Shown here: piece after piece, positions 19,841-29,122 of the stretch
How the letters are laid out: the number at the start of each line of letters is the position of its first letter
How positions within the stretch are numbered: position 1 is the stretch's first letter
NCBI RefSeq assembly: GCF_902726645.1
Contig: NZ_CACVAO010000001.1
Location: 1,860,001-1,924,000 of the forward strand
Reading direction: 5' to 3'
Length of the DNA stretch: 64,000 nt
Origin: Halobacillus ihumii
GTDB lineage: Bacteria; Bacillota; Bacilli; Bacillales; Halobacillaceae
The notes under the pieces: generated by a model
Database searches by the model: none
Seen by the model: the letters and a program-made list of their open reading frames with translations, nothing else
Told to the model about the DNA's origin: nothing
Position numbers and translations under genes: made by a program

Positions 19841-20397
19841 TGATCTCCCTCCTTCTCCAGCAGCACTTTATACGCTTCCCCAGGTGCTATCGGCCAGTCC
19901 CACATCGATCCTGAATGCTTCGACCAGTGGTGAAGCATCGTTCGAATCACTCCTCCATGAGTCACAACCGCAATAGGCTCGTCAGTATGGCTATGATCAT
20001 TCAGTATTTCAGAAAAAAAGTACATGATGCGATCTTTAAACTGAGGAAGACTTTCTCCTCCTGGAGGGGTGACCTTTTCCATATTATTGAGCCATTGCTG
20101 ATAGCCAGTTTGGGTCTTCAATTCTTCGTATGTACGCCCATCAAAATCACCAAAATGGTATTCTCTCAACTTCTTAGTTGTTCCAGTTGATCCAGAAAGG
20201 ATGGCTGCTGTTTCTACACATCGGCCAAGATCACTTGCGTACACTTTTTTAAATAGAGGAAGACGTGACTTGATCCTGTTCACTTGGCTGAGTCCTTGCT
20301 GTGACATGTGCTCATTTCGCCACCCTATATAGCGCCCCTGTCCATTTGATGGCGTCTCTCCGTGACGAATCAAATACATAACAACACGATAAACCAT
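19801..20397 (-). CDS. cobC: Alpha-ribazole phosphatase (histidine phosphatase family)
   Basis: The roughly 198-residue protein has the LIRHGETPSNGQGRYIGW active site with the catalytic His of RHGE, and a later GGVIRTMLHHW segment. CobC removes the 5'-phosphate from alpha-ribazole phosphate or adenosylcobalamin phosphate. I set the start at the ATG at 20397, which has GGAG 8 bases upstream; an upstream in-frame ATG would run 118 bases into cobS. Specificity is taken from the operon, since the family also holds phosphoglycerate mutases. Confidence 0.88.
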   Translation of the reverse strand: MVYRVVMYLIRHGETPSNGQGRYIGWRNEHMSQQGLSQVNRIKSRLPLFKKVYASDLGRCVETAAILSGSTGTTKKLREYHFGDFDGRTYEELKTQTGYQQWLNNMEKVTPPGGESLPQFKDRIMYFFSEILNDHSHTDEPIAVVTHGGVIRTMLHHWSKHSGSMWDWPIAPGEAYKVLLEKEGDQWILSQVEHITAS

Positions 20398-21146
20398 AAG
20401 TAAGTCTCCATTCCTTCTAGAGTAGCACCGCAAACATCTCCGGTTATTCCGCCAAATGATCGTATAGCCCAAACTCTGATTCCCCATAAAGCAACTAACG
20501 ATGCCAACAGAATAACTAAGCTAATAGCAAAGTAACTGGTTGAAAGAAGGGACACGGCAGCACATGTCATGAACATGAGTCCCGTGACCGCGAACGTTAC
20601 CTTGTATGTATAATGGCTTTGAAAAAAGTGACTTAACCCGCTGTTTCTAGCTGATAGTGTGTGTCCTAACAGCAGAATCATCACACCTCTTGAGAAAAGT
20701 GGAATGATGATCATAAAACCGATCACTAAAAAATCAGTAAGAAACGCTTCATATATAAATACAAAACGTAAAATGACCGCCGCCAACAAGACAAGTACCC
20801 CAAACGCCCCTGTACGTGGGTCCTGCATCACCTCTAAACGTCTGGGCTTGTCCCGATAGGAAAAGAAAGCATCCCCTGTATCCATCAATCCATCAAGATG
20901 AAGACCTCCACTGCAAATAGCAGGAACCATGATTGCGAAAACAACTAAACTCAATAGACTCCAGGTGGTAGAGGATTCTAACCCGTAGAAAACAAGCGCA
21001 TTTAACGATCCAATGATGAAGCCTAGAACGGGCAGCCATATAAGACACGAACGCACGACAGACGGGATTGGTTCAATATTTCTCCTTACTGGGAAAACAG
21101 AAAAAAACTGCAGGGCAAGCAACCCTCCTTGGCTTACGTTTTTCAT
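20370..21146 (-). CDS. cobS: Adenosylcobinamide-GDP ribazoletransferase
   Basis: This 258-residue integral membrane enzyme joins AdoCbi-GDP to alpha-ribazole (phosphate). It has several hydrophobic helices and the CobS signature LHLDGLMDTGDAFFSYRDKPRRLEVMQDPR segment, of which the acidic DGLMDTGDA part is metal-binding. The gene overlaps the cobQ stop by 4 bases and runs into cobC. Confidence 0.94.
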   Translation of the reverse strand: MKNVSQGGLLALQFFSVFPVRRNIEPIPSVVRSCLIWLPVLGFIIGSLNALVFYGLESSTTWSLLSLVVFAIMVPAICSGGLHLDGLMDTGDAFFSYRDKPRRLEVMQDPRTGAFGVLVLLAAVILRFVFIYEAFLTDFLVIGFMIIIPLFSRGVMILLLGHTLSARNSGLSHFFQSHYTYKVTFAVTGLMFMTCAAVSLLSTSYFAISLVILLASLVALWGIRVWAIRSFGGITGDVCGATLEGMETYLWFIVLLCI

Positions 21147-22615
21147 AGGCCATTCCCCTCTATCATTTCAAGGACTTTATCCATGTTAAGGTACGTTTCC
21201 AAATGATCAGCCAAATTGTTGTAACGCTCCTCACGCTTCCCTGAGCGAACTATCGGCTGTTCAGGCAGGTTGGCACGGAGTCGCAGCCGGTTTAACCATT
21301 CTGTACGCCATGCATCGTTGTAAAAGCAGTCATGTAGATAAGTACCTACTAAACGTCCTTGATCAAGGCTGATTCCTTCAGGTCCATCATTTAATTGAAG
21401 AAACGGATGTGTAATCGACCCAGCCGTTCGACCAAGGTGGATCTCATAACCAGACATAGGAACTGGGGAATAGCCGCTTGCCTCATGAATGTGTCCGTTC
21501 ACTCGGATGGTCTGTTTGTTTTTCACAAAAGTTGTAAAGAGAGGAAATACACCAATTCCCTTCACCCCCTGTGTATCTGCTTCATCGCGGTACATGACAT
21601 CAGATAGGATCTGATAACCGCCGCAAATTCCAATGATCACTCCTCCTTGCTCTGCATAATCCTTAATGGCTGCAGTCAGTCCGTTTTCCTGACAAGCAAG
21701 ATAGTCTTCAATCGTGCTACGCGTTCCTGGCAAAATAAGCGCATCTGGTTCACCCAGCTGATAGCCGGATCGTACATAACGGATCGACACGTCCTCCTCT
21801 TGAGTGAGTGGGGTTATGTCAGTTTCATTTGATAGATAGGGCCAGTGAATCACAGCGATATCTAAAAACGATTCTCTTTTGGCCGAGGTAGATTGAACCG
21901 TTAATGAATCTTCTCCCTCGATTCCATGATCTTCTAAATAAGGCAGCACACCCAACACAGGAATGCCTGTATAGTTTTCAAGCCAATCTACCCCATTTTC
22001 AAACAAAGAGCGTTCTCCTCGAAACTTGTTAACGATTAATCCCTTTACACGCTGCCGATGCTTCTCAGGCAATAACGCCAGTGTCCCGGCAATGCTGGCA
22101 AACACCCCGCCCCGGTCTATATCCGCAACTAAAATAACGGGCACGTCAATCTGATCTGCAACCGACATATTCACCAACTCACGGTCATTCAGATTAATTT
22201 CAACGGGGCTTCCGGCTCCTTCAATCACTAAAACATCATAGTGATCTTCCAAATGTTGTACAGACTGCTGAATAGCCAGCTTGCCTTTATCATACCAGTG
22301 GCTTCGGTAGTCTGACCCCGACCAAGAAGCTTGACTGACTCCATGGATTATTACTTCAGCACGCTGATCATTTGTAGGTTTAAGTAAAATGGGATTCATA
22401 TCAACGGTTGCTTCAACCCGGGCTGCTTCAGCCTGAACACCTTGTGCGCGTCCAATTTCTTGGCTATTTACAGTGACATAAGAATTGTTAGACATATTCT
22501 GTGATTTGAAGGGAGCAACCCGTATGCCCCGATTTACGAGTGCTCGGCATAACCCTGTAGCAATCCAACTTTTTCCTACATTAGAAGCCGTTCCTTGAAT
22601 CATTACACCCTTCAT
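21143..22615 (-). CDS. cobQ: Cobyric acid synthase
   Basis: This 490-residue amidotransferase, also called CbiP, adds four amide groups to the corrin ring using glutamine. The N-terminal dethiobiotin-synthetase-like domain has the P-loop QGTASNVGKSW. The C-terminal type 1 glutaminase domain has the nucleophile Cys in IGICGGYQIL and a late His in GTYLHDCF. The start forms an ATGA overlap with cobU. In a salvage pathway it would act on cobyric acid precursors produced after CbiZ cleavage or imported. Confidence 0.95.
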   Translation of the reverse strand: MKGVMIQGTASNVGKSWIATGLCRALVNRGIRVAPFKSQNMSNNSYVTVNSQEIGRAQGVQAEAARVEATVDMNPILLKPTNDQRAEVIIHGVSQASWSGSDYRSHWYDKGKLAIQQSVQHLEDHYDVLVIEGAGSPVEINLNDRELVNMSVADQIDVPVILVADIDRGGVFASIAGTLALLPEKHRQRVKGLIVNKFRGERSLFENGVDWLENYTGIPVLGVLPYLEDHGIEGEDSLTVQSTSAKRESFLDIAVIHWPYLSNETDITPLTQEEDVSIRYVRSGYQLGEPDALILPGTRSTIEDYLACQENGLTAAIKDYAEQGGVIIGICGGYQILSDVMYRDEADTQGVKGIGVFPLFTTFVKNKQTIRVNGHIHEASGYSPVPMSGYEIHLGRTAGSITHPFLQLNDGPEGISLDQGRLVGTYLHDCFYNDAWRTEWLNRLRLRANLPEQPIVRSGKREERYNNLADHLETYLNMDKVLEMIEGNGL

Positions 22616-23145
22616 GCCTCTCCCCCCTTGTGGTAAACAGGCCGGCCAAATACCATCTCGATAGCTTGATCGGACTGCTTAACAACATATTTATGTATCG
22701 AACCAAGAATGTAAAGGTAGTCGCGTACCATTTCGTTGTCAGAAAGAAAGTCACGGCTAAGATCGTTTGAAATCATATAGACTTCTCCAGCAGCGGTAAT
22801 AAGTCGATCAAGCTGTTCAATTAAAAAACTAATCATATCATCCGGCTCCTTGTCCTCCTGCTCCAGCATTTCATTCATGACCCATGTAGTAAGGCAGTCA
22901 ATCAATATCGCGTCATCTCCCGTAAACGAAAGCTTGCCGATAGCCGTCGGTTGTTCCCATGTCTTCCACGACCGAAGACTTTGACGACGGTCTTTTTGAT
23001 GGCGGGTTACCCGCTCATGCATCTCAGAATCTGTTACTACTCCCGTAGCCAAGTAATGGAGATAGGGCAGCTTTGACTCCAGTGTACGCTTCTCGGCGTA
23101 ACTTGTTTTTCCACTCCTTACACCTCCACAGATAAAGGCCATCAT
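22612..23145 (-). CDS. cobU: Adenosylcobinamide kinase / guanylyltransferase
   Basis: This 177-residue bifunctional enzyme phosphorylates cobinamide and transfers GMP to it. The P-loop is ICGGVRSGKTSYAE, and the His of RVTRHQKDR is the expected guanylylated residue region. ILIDCLTTWVMNEM follows. I start at the ATG at 23145, which forms an ATGA overlap with cobD and has an AGGTGGG site; a GTG four codons upstream has no site. Confidence 0.93.
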   Translation of the reverse strand: MMAFICGGVRSGKTSYAEKRTLESKLPYLHYLATGVVTDSEMHERVTRHQKDRRQSLRSWKTWEQPTAIGKLSFTGDDAILIDCLTTWVMNEMLEQEDKEPDDMISFLIEQLDRLITAAGEVYMISNDLSRDFLSDNEMVRDYLYILGSIHKYVVKQSDQAIEMVFGRPVYHKGGEA

Positions 23146-24209
23146 GTTCGCACCCACCTTTCAAGAAGATCCAGCAAGTAGTCATTCTCCTGTTGCGTGC
23201 GGACCGCTATTCGCACGTAATCCCCATCTAAGCCCGGGAAATTATGTGTGTGCCGGGCCGCCACTCGGTTTTTCAATAAAAAAGGGAGCAACGTGTCACT
23301 CAAGGACGGAAATCCTCCTAATAAATAGTAGTTCACCTCAGTATTTGATACAGTAAAAGCCAGGTTCTGAAGCCGAGGGAAAATCCGTTCTTTCTCGCTA
23401 TGTATGAGCTCTCTCGTCTCCTGCCGGTAAGTATCATCGTTGAGACATAGCATAGCCACCTGCTGCGCCAGGGCGTTAACGCTCCACGTCGGTTGGTGGG
23501 CCGCGAACCTTTCAACCATCTTCTCAGAGCCAGCAAGGTAGCCGATTCTTATCCCCGGAATACAGTACATCTTTGTCAGTGAACGCAAAATAATTAGGTT
23601 AGAGAATTTGTTCACATCCTGAATAAGTGATGGTTCGTTGTGAACAAAATCATAAAATGCTTCATCGATTAACAGTGAAATCTCTCTTTTTTCCAACTCA
23701 CCCAGCAAGTCAACCAATCCACTTTGTTTGTAAGCGATGCCTGTAGGATTATTGGGATTGCAAATCATCACGAGGTCTGCGTCACGAAGCTTCGATTTGA
23801 TCCGTTCTACAGGCAATTCCCACCCTTCTGACTCTGTTAGAAAAATAGAATCGATGGTACATTGATTCGCCTTTGCAATCGTTCGGTATTCTGAAAAAGT
23901 CGGTTCAACAATCAATAGCTTTTTGCCAGCAAACACTCGCCCAATTAAGCTAAGCAATTCAGATGCACCGTTCCCAACTAGGACTTGCTTCGCCGAAACC
24001 CCCTCCTTCCGTGCAATGGTCTGACGTAAGTCTTCGTTATGAGGGTCCGGATAATCTGTTATGAGCTCGAAAAAATCACTCCATTTTTCCTGCAGCCACG
24101 GGGGAGGCCCTAGTGGATTCACGTTCACGCTAAAATCATGGGTAACTTTTGGGAGCCGTAATGGGTCTGTTAAATAGTGCGGATTAGCTCCATGTGACGG
24201 CCAGTTCAA
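23142..24209 (-). CDS. cobD: Threonine-phosphate decarboxylase (CobD, PLP enzyme)
   Basis: The roughly 355-residue fold-type I aminotransferase-like enzyme makes (R)-1-amino-2-propanol phosphate, the linker of the nucleotide loop. The N-terminal segment NWPSHGANPHYL is typical of CobD. PLP contacts are seen in NPNNPTG and IDEAFYDF, and the Schiff-base lysine lies in LRSLTKMYCIPGIRIGY. The likely start is a TTG at 24209 with AGGAGG 8 bases upstream. Histidinol-phosphate aminotransferase is the close alternative, but the operon context decides. Confidence 0.88.
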   Translation of the reverse strand: MNWPSHGANPHYLTDPLRLPKVTHDFSVNVNPLGPPPWLQEKWSDFFELITDYPDPHNEDLRQTIARKEGVSAKQVLVGNGASELLSLIGRVFAGKKLLIVEPTFSEYRTIAKANQCTIDSIFLTESEGWELPVERIKSKLRDADLVMICNPNNPTGIAYKQSGLVDLLGELEKREISLLIDEAFYDFVHNEPSLIQDVNKFSNLIILRSLTKMYCIPGIRIGYLAGSEKMVERFAAHQPTWSVNALAQQVAMLCLNDDTYRQETRELIHSEKERIFPRLQNLAFTVSNTEVNYYLLGGFPSLSDTLLPFLLKNRVAARHTHNFPGLDGDYVRIAVRTQQENDYLLDLLERWVRT

Positions 24210-25146
24210 TGGCGGCACCTCCTATCCATAGTAATGTCAAAATATAAAGAGCAGCTCGCATCATATAGTTTTGAGCGGCTTTAATATGTTCAGCCCCCAT
24301 CTTCTTATAAGGGATGCCAATCGTAGGTCTAAACGATGCTTCGCCAAAATAACGATTTTCCCCGCCAAGTTGAATGCCTAATAAAATAGCAAATACTGCT
24401 TCGCCCCAGCCGCTATTCGGACTGGGATGACGCTTGGAATGAAGGAACAATAACGTCATAGCTTCTTTCTTCGTTTGAAAATGAGTTTTCTCTACTAATA
24501 AAAGCAACACCGATGTCAGCCGGGCTGGAATCAAATTCAACACATCGTCCAATCGAGCTGAAGCCCAGCCAAAAAGGTAAAATCGATCGTGCCGGTACCC
24601 GACCATTGAGTCACATGTGTTCACGGCACGATACAGCATAGCAAACGGTGCACCCCCAAGAAAGGCAAACAGAAGTGGTGCTGTTATACCGTCACTTGTG
24701 TTTTCAGCCACTGTCTCAACTGTACCTCTCGCTATTTCGGATTCATCTAGATGTTCGGTATCTCTGCCAACAATCATCGATAATTTATGGCGCGCACGGG
24801 TAAAGTTGGACTCCATTAGCGGCTCATACACCTCCTGTGATGCTTCTTTCAAACCTCTTAATGCGATCGTTGTCCAAATCAATAGAGACTCTATGGCTGC
24901 ACCGAGCACGACATGAACATGATAGCTGAGTGTCATAACAAGCCATGTCATGACATAGACTGCACCACATACGATTAGAACCATAACCATCCCTTTAAAG
25001 CGTCGAAACTTTCCTTTATTCCATCGATTTTCAAAAAATTGGATCAAATTTCCTATCATCCGGACAGGATGTGGCAGCCACCGCGGGTCACCCAGCCAGA
25101 TATCCAGTAAAAATGCGCAGCTTAAAGCAATAAGATGTGTGATCAT
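24184..25146 (-). CDS. cbiB: Adenosylcobinamide-phosphate synthase
   Basis: This 320-residue polytopic membrane protein attaches aminopropanol phosphate to cobyric acid. It opens with the family segment LLDIWLGDPRWLPHPVRMIG, and has VETVAENTSDGITAPLLFA in the middle. It overlaps btuD-cbiZ by ATGA and cobD by about 26 bases. Confidence 0.94.
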   Translation of the reverse strand: MITHLIALSCAFLLDIWLGDPRWLPHPVRMIGNLIQFFENRWNKGKFRRFKGMVMVLIVCGAVYVMTWLVMTLSYHVHVVLGAAIESLLIWTTIALRGLKEASQEVYEPLMESNFTRARHKLSMIVGRDTEHLDESEIARGTVETVAENTSDGITAPLLFAFLGGAPFAMLYRAVNTCDSMVGYRHDRFYLFGWASARLDDVLNLIPARLTSVLLLLVEKTHFQTKKEAMTLLFLHSKRHPSPNSGWGEAVFAILLGIQLGGENRYFGEASFRPTIGIPYKKMGAEHIKAAQNYMMRAALYILTLLWIGGAAIELAVTWS

Positions 25147-26612
25147 GAACGACTCATTCTTTCCAAATAACGTTCAATGGCTTCTTTTGTTGCTTCATAA
25201 CTCATCCGCCCAATTTTGCTTCCTAATAAAGTGATTGGACCGGCATATTCCAGACTCTTTCCAGTTTGAGTACTTGCTATCATCATGCTGTCGGTGGAAG
25301 TTCCTGTTGCTCCTGTATTAGTCAGTGGATCTTTAATTCCACAATCTGAAATAGCCTTCGTTTTCGCTTCCGTCGCTGTTACGATACCCTGAATAAATGC
25401 TTGTTCAGACAGATTGCCCTCAACGAAGATCCATGTGTTTATAGTCCCCGGATTGTTCGTCTCCACATGCTTCTCCCCGTAAACAACATCTACTGCATTA
25501 CCTAGTCCAGCTGTAACTACAATCAATATTGAAACACCGTCTCCCTTGAAAAACAGCTCTGAATAATCAGGCAGGTAAGCTGCTGTCATCATCGCTAAAG
25601 TATCCTGCTCAGCCAGGCCCCATTGTTGACACCTTCCTACTAGGAATTGGTCAGGAGAACCACAAGTAAAACTTTTATCTACATGACAGTTCACGAAATT
25701 CCGATACCAGCCAAATCCTCCCCCCATGAGAGCAGAGGAAAAGGTTTTAAGCGGCTTGCATGTACTTACGATAACCTTTTCCTCCGTGGCTTTCACAAGT
25801 TCAGGTGTTATGGTAGTTCTTTTGTCATCTGAAGCATAACTTGGAAGCAAGTTCATTTGCGGGCTTGATACCGTCGGATTGGCGTGAACGGCAATGGAAG
25901 AATGATAGACTTGCTCAAGTAAAGACTTTTGAATGACTTCCTCTGGTTTACCTAGATGAATCACCTTTCCATGATCCATCAATAACAATCGATCACAATA
26001 AAGACCAGCAGTATTTAAATCGTGGAAAATGGAGACAACTGTCAACTGATCCGATAAAGACAGCTGTTTCATTTCATCCAACAGCTGCTTTTGATAACTA
26101 AAGTCAAGGTGGTTCGTGGGTTCATCTAACAGCAGAATATCCGGTTCCTGAGCCAGGGCTTGAGCCAAATAAGCACGCTGTTTTTCTCCTCCACTTAATT
26201 GATGGAGAGGAAGCGAACTCATTTCCGTTAGTCCCGTTTGTTCGAGCACATTCCGGACGACTTCCTTATCCCGTTCCGCAGGCTGTTTTAAGAAACCAGA
26301 TTGATAAGCATAACGCCCCATCATCACGGTTTCAAAAACATTATAGGAAAAGAAGCTCTGTTGAATCTGGGGCAGGGTTGCTATTTTCCTGGCCAGCTGT
26401 TTACGGCCATAGTGTTCAAGTGGCTGCTGGTCAACCATCACTTCTCCTTTCCACAATGGAAGAATTCCACTCATCAATTTAAATAAGGTTGTTTTTCCAC
26501 TTCCATTAGGACCAACCACGCCAAAAAACTCACCACGGTTGACTTGAAAGTCGACATCATTAACAATCGGCTGCGCGTCATATCCCCCTGTCATGTTCGT
26601 TACCTGAATCAT
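25143..26612 (-). CDS. btuD-cbiZ: Cobalamin ABC ATPase fused to CbiZ amidohydrolase
   Basis: This 489-residue two-domain protein has residues 1-250 as an ABC ATPase (Walker A GPNGSGKTT, signature LSGGEKQRAYLA, Walker B ILLLDEPTNHLD). Residues about 270-489 match CbiZ adenosylcobinamide amidohydrolase, with STCKPLKTFSSALMGGGFGW and TNTGATGTSTDSMMIAS. CbiZ cuts the aminopropanol arm off cobinamides so that a different lower loop can be rebuilt. The fusion couples uptake by BtuCF directly to remodelling. Such fusions are known from Firmicutes cobalamin clusters. Confidence 0.92.
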   Translation of the reverse strand: MIQVTNMTGGYDAQPIVNDVDFQVNRGEFFGVVGPNGSGKTTLFKLMSGILPLWKGEVMVDQQPLEHYGRKQLARKIATLPQIQQSFFSYNVFETVMMGRYAYQSGFLKQPAERDKEVVRNVLEQTGLTEMSSLPLHQLSGGEKQRAYLAQALAQEPDILLLDEPTNHLDFSYQKQLLDEMKQLSLSDQLTVVSIFHDLNTAGLYCDRLLLMDHGKVIHLGKPEEVIQKSLLEQVYHSSIAVHANPTVSSPQMNLLPSYASDDKRTTITPELVKATEEKVIVSTCKPLKTFSSALMGGGFGWYRNFVNCHVDKSFTCGSPDQFLVGRCQQWGLAEQDTLAMMTAAYLPDYSELFFKGDGVSILIVVTAGLGNAVDVVYGEKHVETNNPGTINTWIFVEGNLSEQAFIQGIVTATEAKTKAISDCGIKDPLTNTGATGTSTDSMMIASTQTGKSLEYAGPITLLGSKIGRMSYEATKEAIERYLERMSRS

Positions 26613-27637
26613 ACACTCGCCCCCTTTTTCCTCTGTTGATAAAGAATAAAAGCAAAAATTGGCGCTCCTATAAGAGAAGTAATCACCCCGATTGGCAGCT
26701 CAGCAGGGGCAATTATTGTTCGGGATATAAGGTCCGCCAGTATTAAGAAGGTCGCTCCATTAATCAAGGACAACGGAATAAGATGCCGATGGTCCGTACC
26801 GAAAAGCCGCCGGCAAATATGAGGGACGACTAGACCAACAAAACCAATGGTTCCAGATACCGCAACTGCTGCCCCCGTTAGGATCGAAGCAGCTAATAAT
26901 ATTAGTGTTTTCCTCTTTTCCGTAGGAACACCAAGCTGTCTGGCCCGTTCTTCCCCTAAGGACATAGCATTTAATTCCTGTCCCTGAGTCAACAGAAGCA
27001 ACACCCCAACCGCAAAAAAGGGGAACAGTAACCCAACATGATTCCATCCCCGCATCGCAACACTTCCGAGGAGCCAGCCGACAATTTGCCGAAGTTCTTC
27101 TCCAGTCAAGGCAATCATGAGTGAAATAACCGAGCCAAGGAAAGAACCCATGACAATCCCTGTCAGTATCAACGTCTCAATAGAAAGCGTGCGATCAAGC
27201 ATGCGTGCAAAAACAATAACAAAAAGCAGAGTAAGGACTGCCGTACTGATACTGACAATAGGAAGCGTAAAAGCTGAGAAAACCGGGAAAGAAAAGCCTA
27301 CAAATAACACCAACACCGCCCCAACTGAGGCACCTGAAGATACACCTAGTGTATAAGGGTCCGCTAATGGATTTTGCAGCAGCCCTTGGAAGGATGCTCC
27401 AGCTATAGCTAGGGAGGCACCCACTAATCCAGCTAACACGACACGCGGAAGGCGAACATCTACAATAATACTGATGTTTATAGGGTCAATGGTTGATTGA
27501 TAAGGACTAACCGCTTCTGCTATAGCCCCGATAATGACAGGGAGCGGAATAGGCACACTGCCAACGGCCACGCCGGCCAGCCAAGCGCCTATTAAAATCA
27601 TAAAACTCCCTATATAAGCCAACGGTTTATTCATCAC
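26609..27637 (-). CDS. btuC: Corrinoid/iron-type ABC transporter permease
   Basis: This 342-residue FecCD-family permease has about ten hydrophobic helices. It has the typical GASLAIAGASFQGLLQNPLADPYTLG-like region (about residues 78-103) and GTIGFVGLVVPHICR near the C-terminus, the contact for the ATPase. It overlaps btuF and btuD-cbiZ. Cobalamin as substrate is inferred from the riboswitch and neighbours. Confidence 0.92.
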   Translation of the reverse strand: MMNKPLAYIGSFMILIGAWLAGVAVGSVPIPLPVIIGAIAEAVSPYQSTIDPINISIIVDVRLPRVVLAGLVGASLAIAGASFQGLLQNPLADPYTLGVSSGASVGAVLVLFVGFSFPVFSAFTLPIVSISTAVLTLLFVIVFARMLDRTLSIETLILTGIVMGSFLGSVISLMIALTGEELRQIVGWLLGSVAMRGWNHVGLLFPFFAVGVLLLLTQGQELNAMSLGEERARQLGVPTEKRKTLILLAASILTGAAVAVSGTIGFVGLVVPHICRRLFGTDHRHLIPLSLINGATFLILADLISRTIIAPAELPIGVITSLIGAPIFAFILYQQRKKGASV

Positions 27638-28607
27638 CGAACGTTTCCGGATAAACGGCTTCGGCTAACCGCTCTACACCCTCTATTAAACGTGGGCCCG
27701 CACGTGTAACAATGTCAGAATGAACATCAAATACCTGTTCATTTTTAATAGCCGGTACTTGTTCCCATCCTTCTCGACTGAGAACTTTTTCGACAGGGTT
27801 CTTTGTATAATAGCCATAGGTAGTAATGATGACGTCAGGCTGCAAACTAATAATGGCCTCTTCATTCATTTTCACCCAACCTTCTTGGCTGGCAGCAGCA
27901 TTCTTCGCATTAATCGCCTCAAGCATTTGGTTCATGAATGTGCCCGTTCCAGTCGTATAAATTTCCGGTGCCGGGGATACTTCAACAAAAACACTTTTAG
28001 GGTCTTCGATCGTAGATGCTTTTTCCTTAATTTTCTTTAACTTATCCTTCATTCCAGCTACAATGCTGTTCGCTTTCTCCTGCTCATTTACTAATTTACC
28101 AATCGATTGAATCGTTTCGTATACGCCCTTAAAATCAGTTGCGTTCTTAACTACATAAACCGGAATCCCTGCATTGCGGATCTGCTTAATGGCTGCTTGT
28201 GAATTATGAGCATTGGACCCATGTGCAAGCACGAGGTCAGGCTTTAATGACAAGACTTTCTCCGTGTTAATTTGCATGCCGCCAATCTTGTCAATTTCAT
28301 TCACCTGCTCGGGATAGTTGTCATGCTTTGACACGCCGACAACCTGTTCACCTGCACCGACGGCAAACGTTATTTCTGTGTTACTGGGAATCAATGAGAC
28401 AATTCGTTCAGGGTCTTCCTCCAGTACGACCTCATTACCCGCTGAATCCTTTACCGTAAGAGGGTATGCACCTTGGGTTTCTTCTGTATTTGCAGCGTCT
28501 TCTTTCTGGCTTTCCTCTGATTGACCAGAGTTCTCATTGCTTGAACAGCCTGCCAGCAAACTGATCGTCATTAGAAGCATGAGTATGTAATTCAATAAAC
28601 GTTTCAA
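27627..28607 (-). CDS. btuF: Corrinoid-binding lipoprotein
   Basis: This 326-residue periplasmic-binding-protein-like lipoprotein has the signal MKRLLNYILMLLMTISLLAGC, with Cys21 of the LLAGC lipobox as anchor. A low-complexity Glu/Ser/Asn linker follows, then a Peripla_BP_2 domain starting at about residue 65 (ERIVSLIPSNTEITFAVGAG). It catches corrinoids outside the membrane for BtuC. It is the first gene after the cobalamin riboswitch. Confidence 0.92.
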   Translation of the reverse strand: MKRLLNYILMLLMTISLLAGCSSNENSGQSEESQKEDAANTEETQGAYPLTVKDSAGNEVVLEEDPERIVSLIPSNTEITFAVGAGEQVVGVSKHDNYPEQVNEIDKIGGMQINTEKVLSLKPDLVLAHGSNAHNSQAAIKQIRNAGIPVYVVKNATDFKGVYETIQSIGKLVNEQEKANSIVAGMKDKLKKIKEKASTIEDPKSVFVEVSPAPEIYTTGTGTFMNQMLEAINAKNAAASQEGWVKMNEEAIISLQPDVIITTYGYYTKNPVEKVLSREGWEQVPAIKNEQVFDVHSDIVTRAGPRLIEGVERLAEAVYPETFGDE

Positions 28608-28644
28608 ATTAACCTCTCCCCTGTAATGAATCTATTTTTGAGCA

Positions 28645-28678
28645 TAAAAAAAACACATCTCGCAATGAAGATGTGTAC
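28645..28678 (-). terminator. Riboswitch-associated intrinsic terminator
   Basis: On the minus strand ACACATCT and AGATGTGT form a stem directly followed by eight T. It lies between the cobalamin aptamer and btuF, so it is the probable expression platform for transcriptional attenuation. Confidence 0.85.
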
Positions 28679-28766
28679 ATTCAAGGATTTGCAATTCCAC
28701 TGAATGGACATATAAGCAGAACTCCTTTTTTACTAAACACCTCCTATCCGCGTAGGTTATTGGTGA

Positions 28767-28933
28767 GAAAAACAGGTAGGTCTCCTGGCTTATGGTCATG
28801 GCTTTCTGCTCCTTCCCATGCTTATGACACAGTGGAATCGTGCAGATTGCTCGCAAGTACAGTGGCGGGACCGCGTTGGATTTGAACCAACTTCCCTTTT
28901 AAGTGATGAGTGACATCACGCCTGTTTTCTTCG
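28767..28933 (-). ncRNA. Cobalamin (B12) riboswitch
   Basis: Transcribed on the minus strand, it contains the B12 box AGCCAGGAGACCTACCTG (about 28790-28773), GCCACTG at 28866-28860 with a preceding GCGGTCCC, and a closing helix between AAAACAGG at the 5' end and CCTGTTTT at the 3' end. Bound cobalamin is expected to allow the downstream terminator to form and shut off the twelve-gene salvage operon. Confidence 0.93.
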
Positions 28934-29122
28934 CCTATTCAATTAACTACTATTCTACTAAAGATTATGAAAAAATGCTTGCATTTTAGAGTTTTTTGTC
29001 AAATATTCTCCTGGTAGCGTGTTACTGAATATATCATTTAAAACTTGTCCAAGATTAATAGTATGATCCACTACCTTTCATAGAATAAAAGTTGCACTAT
29101 TAATAGCCAGGAGGAGTTATGT

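Noticed and set aside
20398..20487. Longer cobC start overlapping cobS by 118 bases
   Set aside because: The extra 30 residues are not like the histidine phosphatase family, and the ATG at 20397 has its own binding site.
28860..28900. A possible tRNA-like stretch (GGTTCAAATCCAAC on the minus strand)
   Set aside because: The T-loop-like sequence is part of the cobalamin riboswitch; no acceptor stem or anticodon arm fits.
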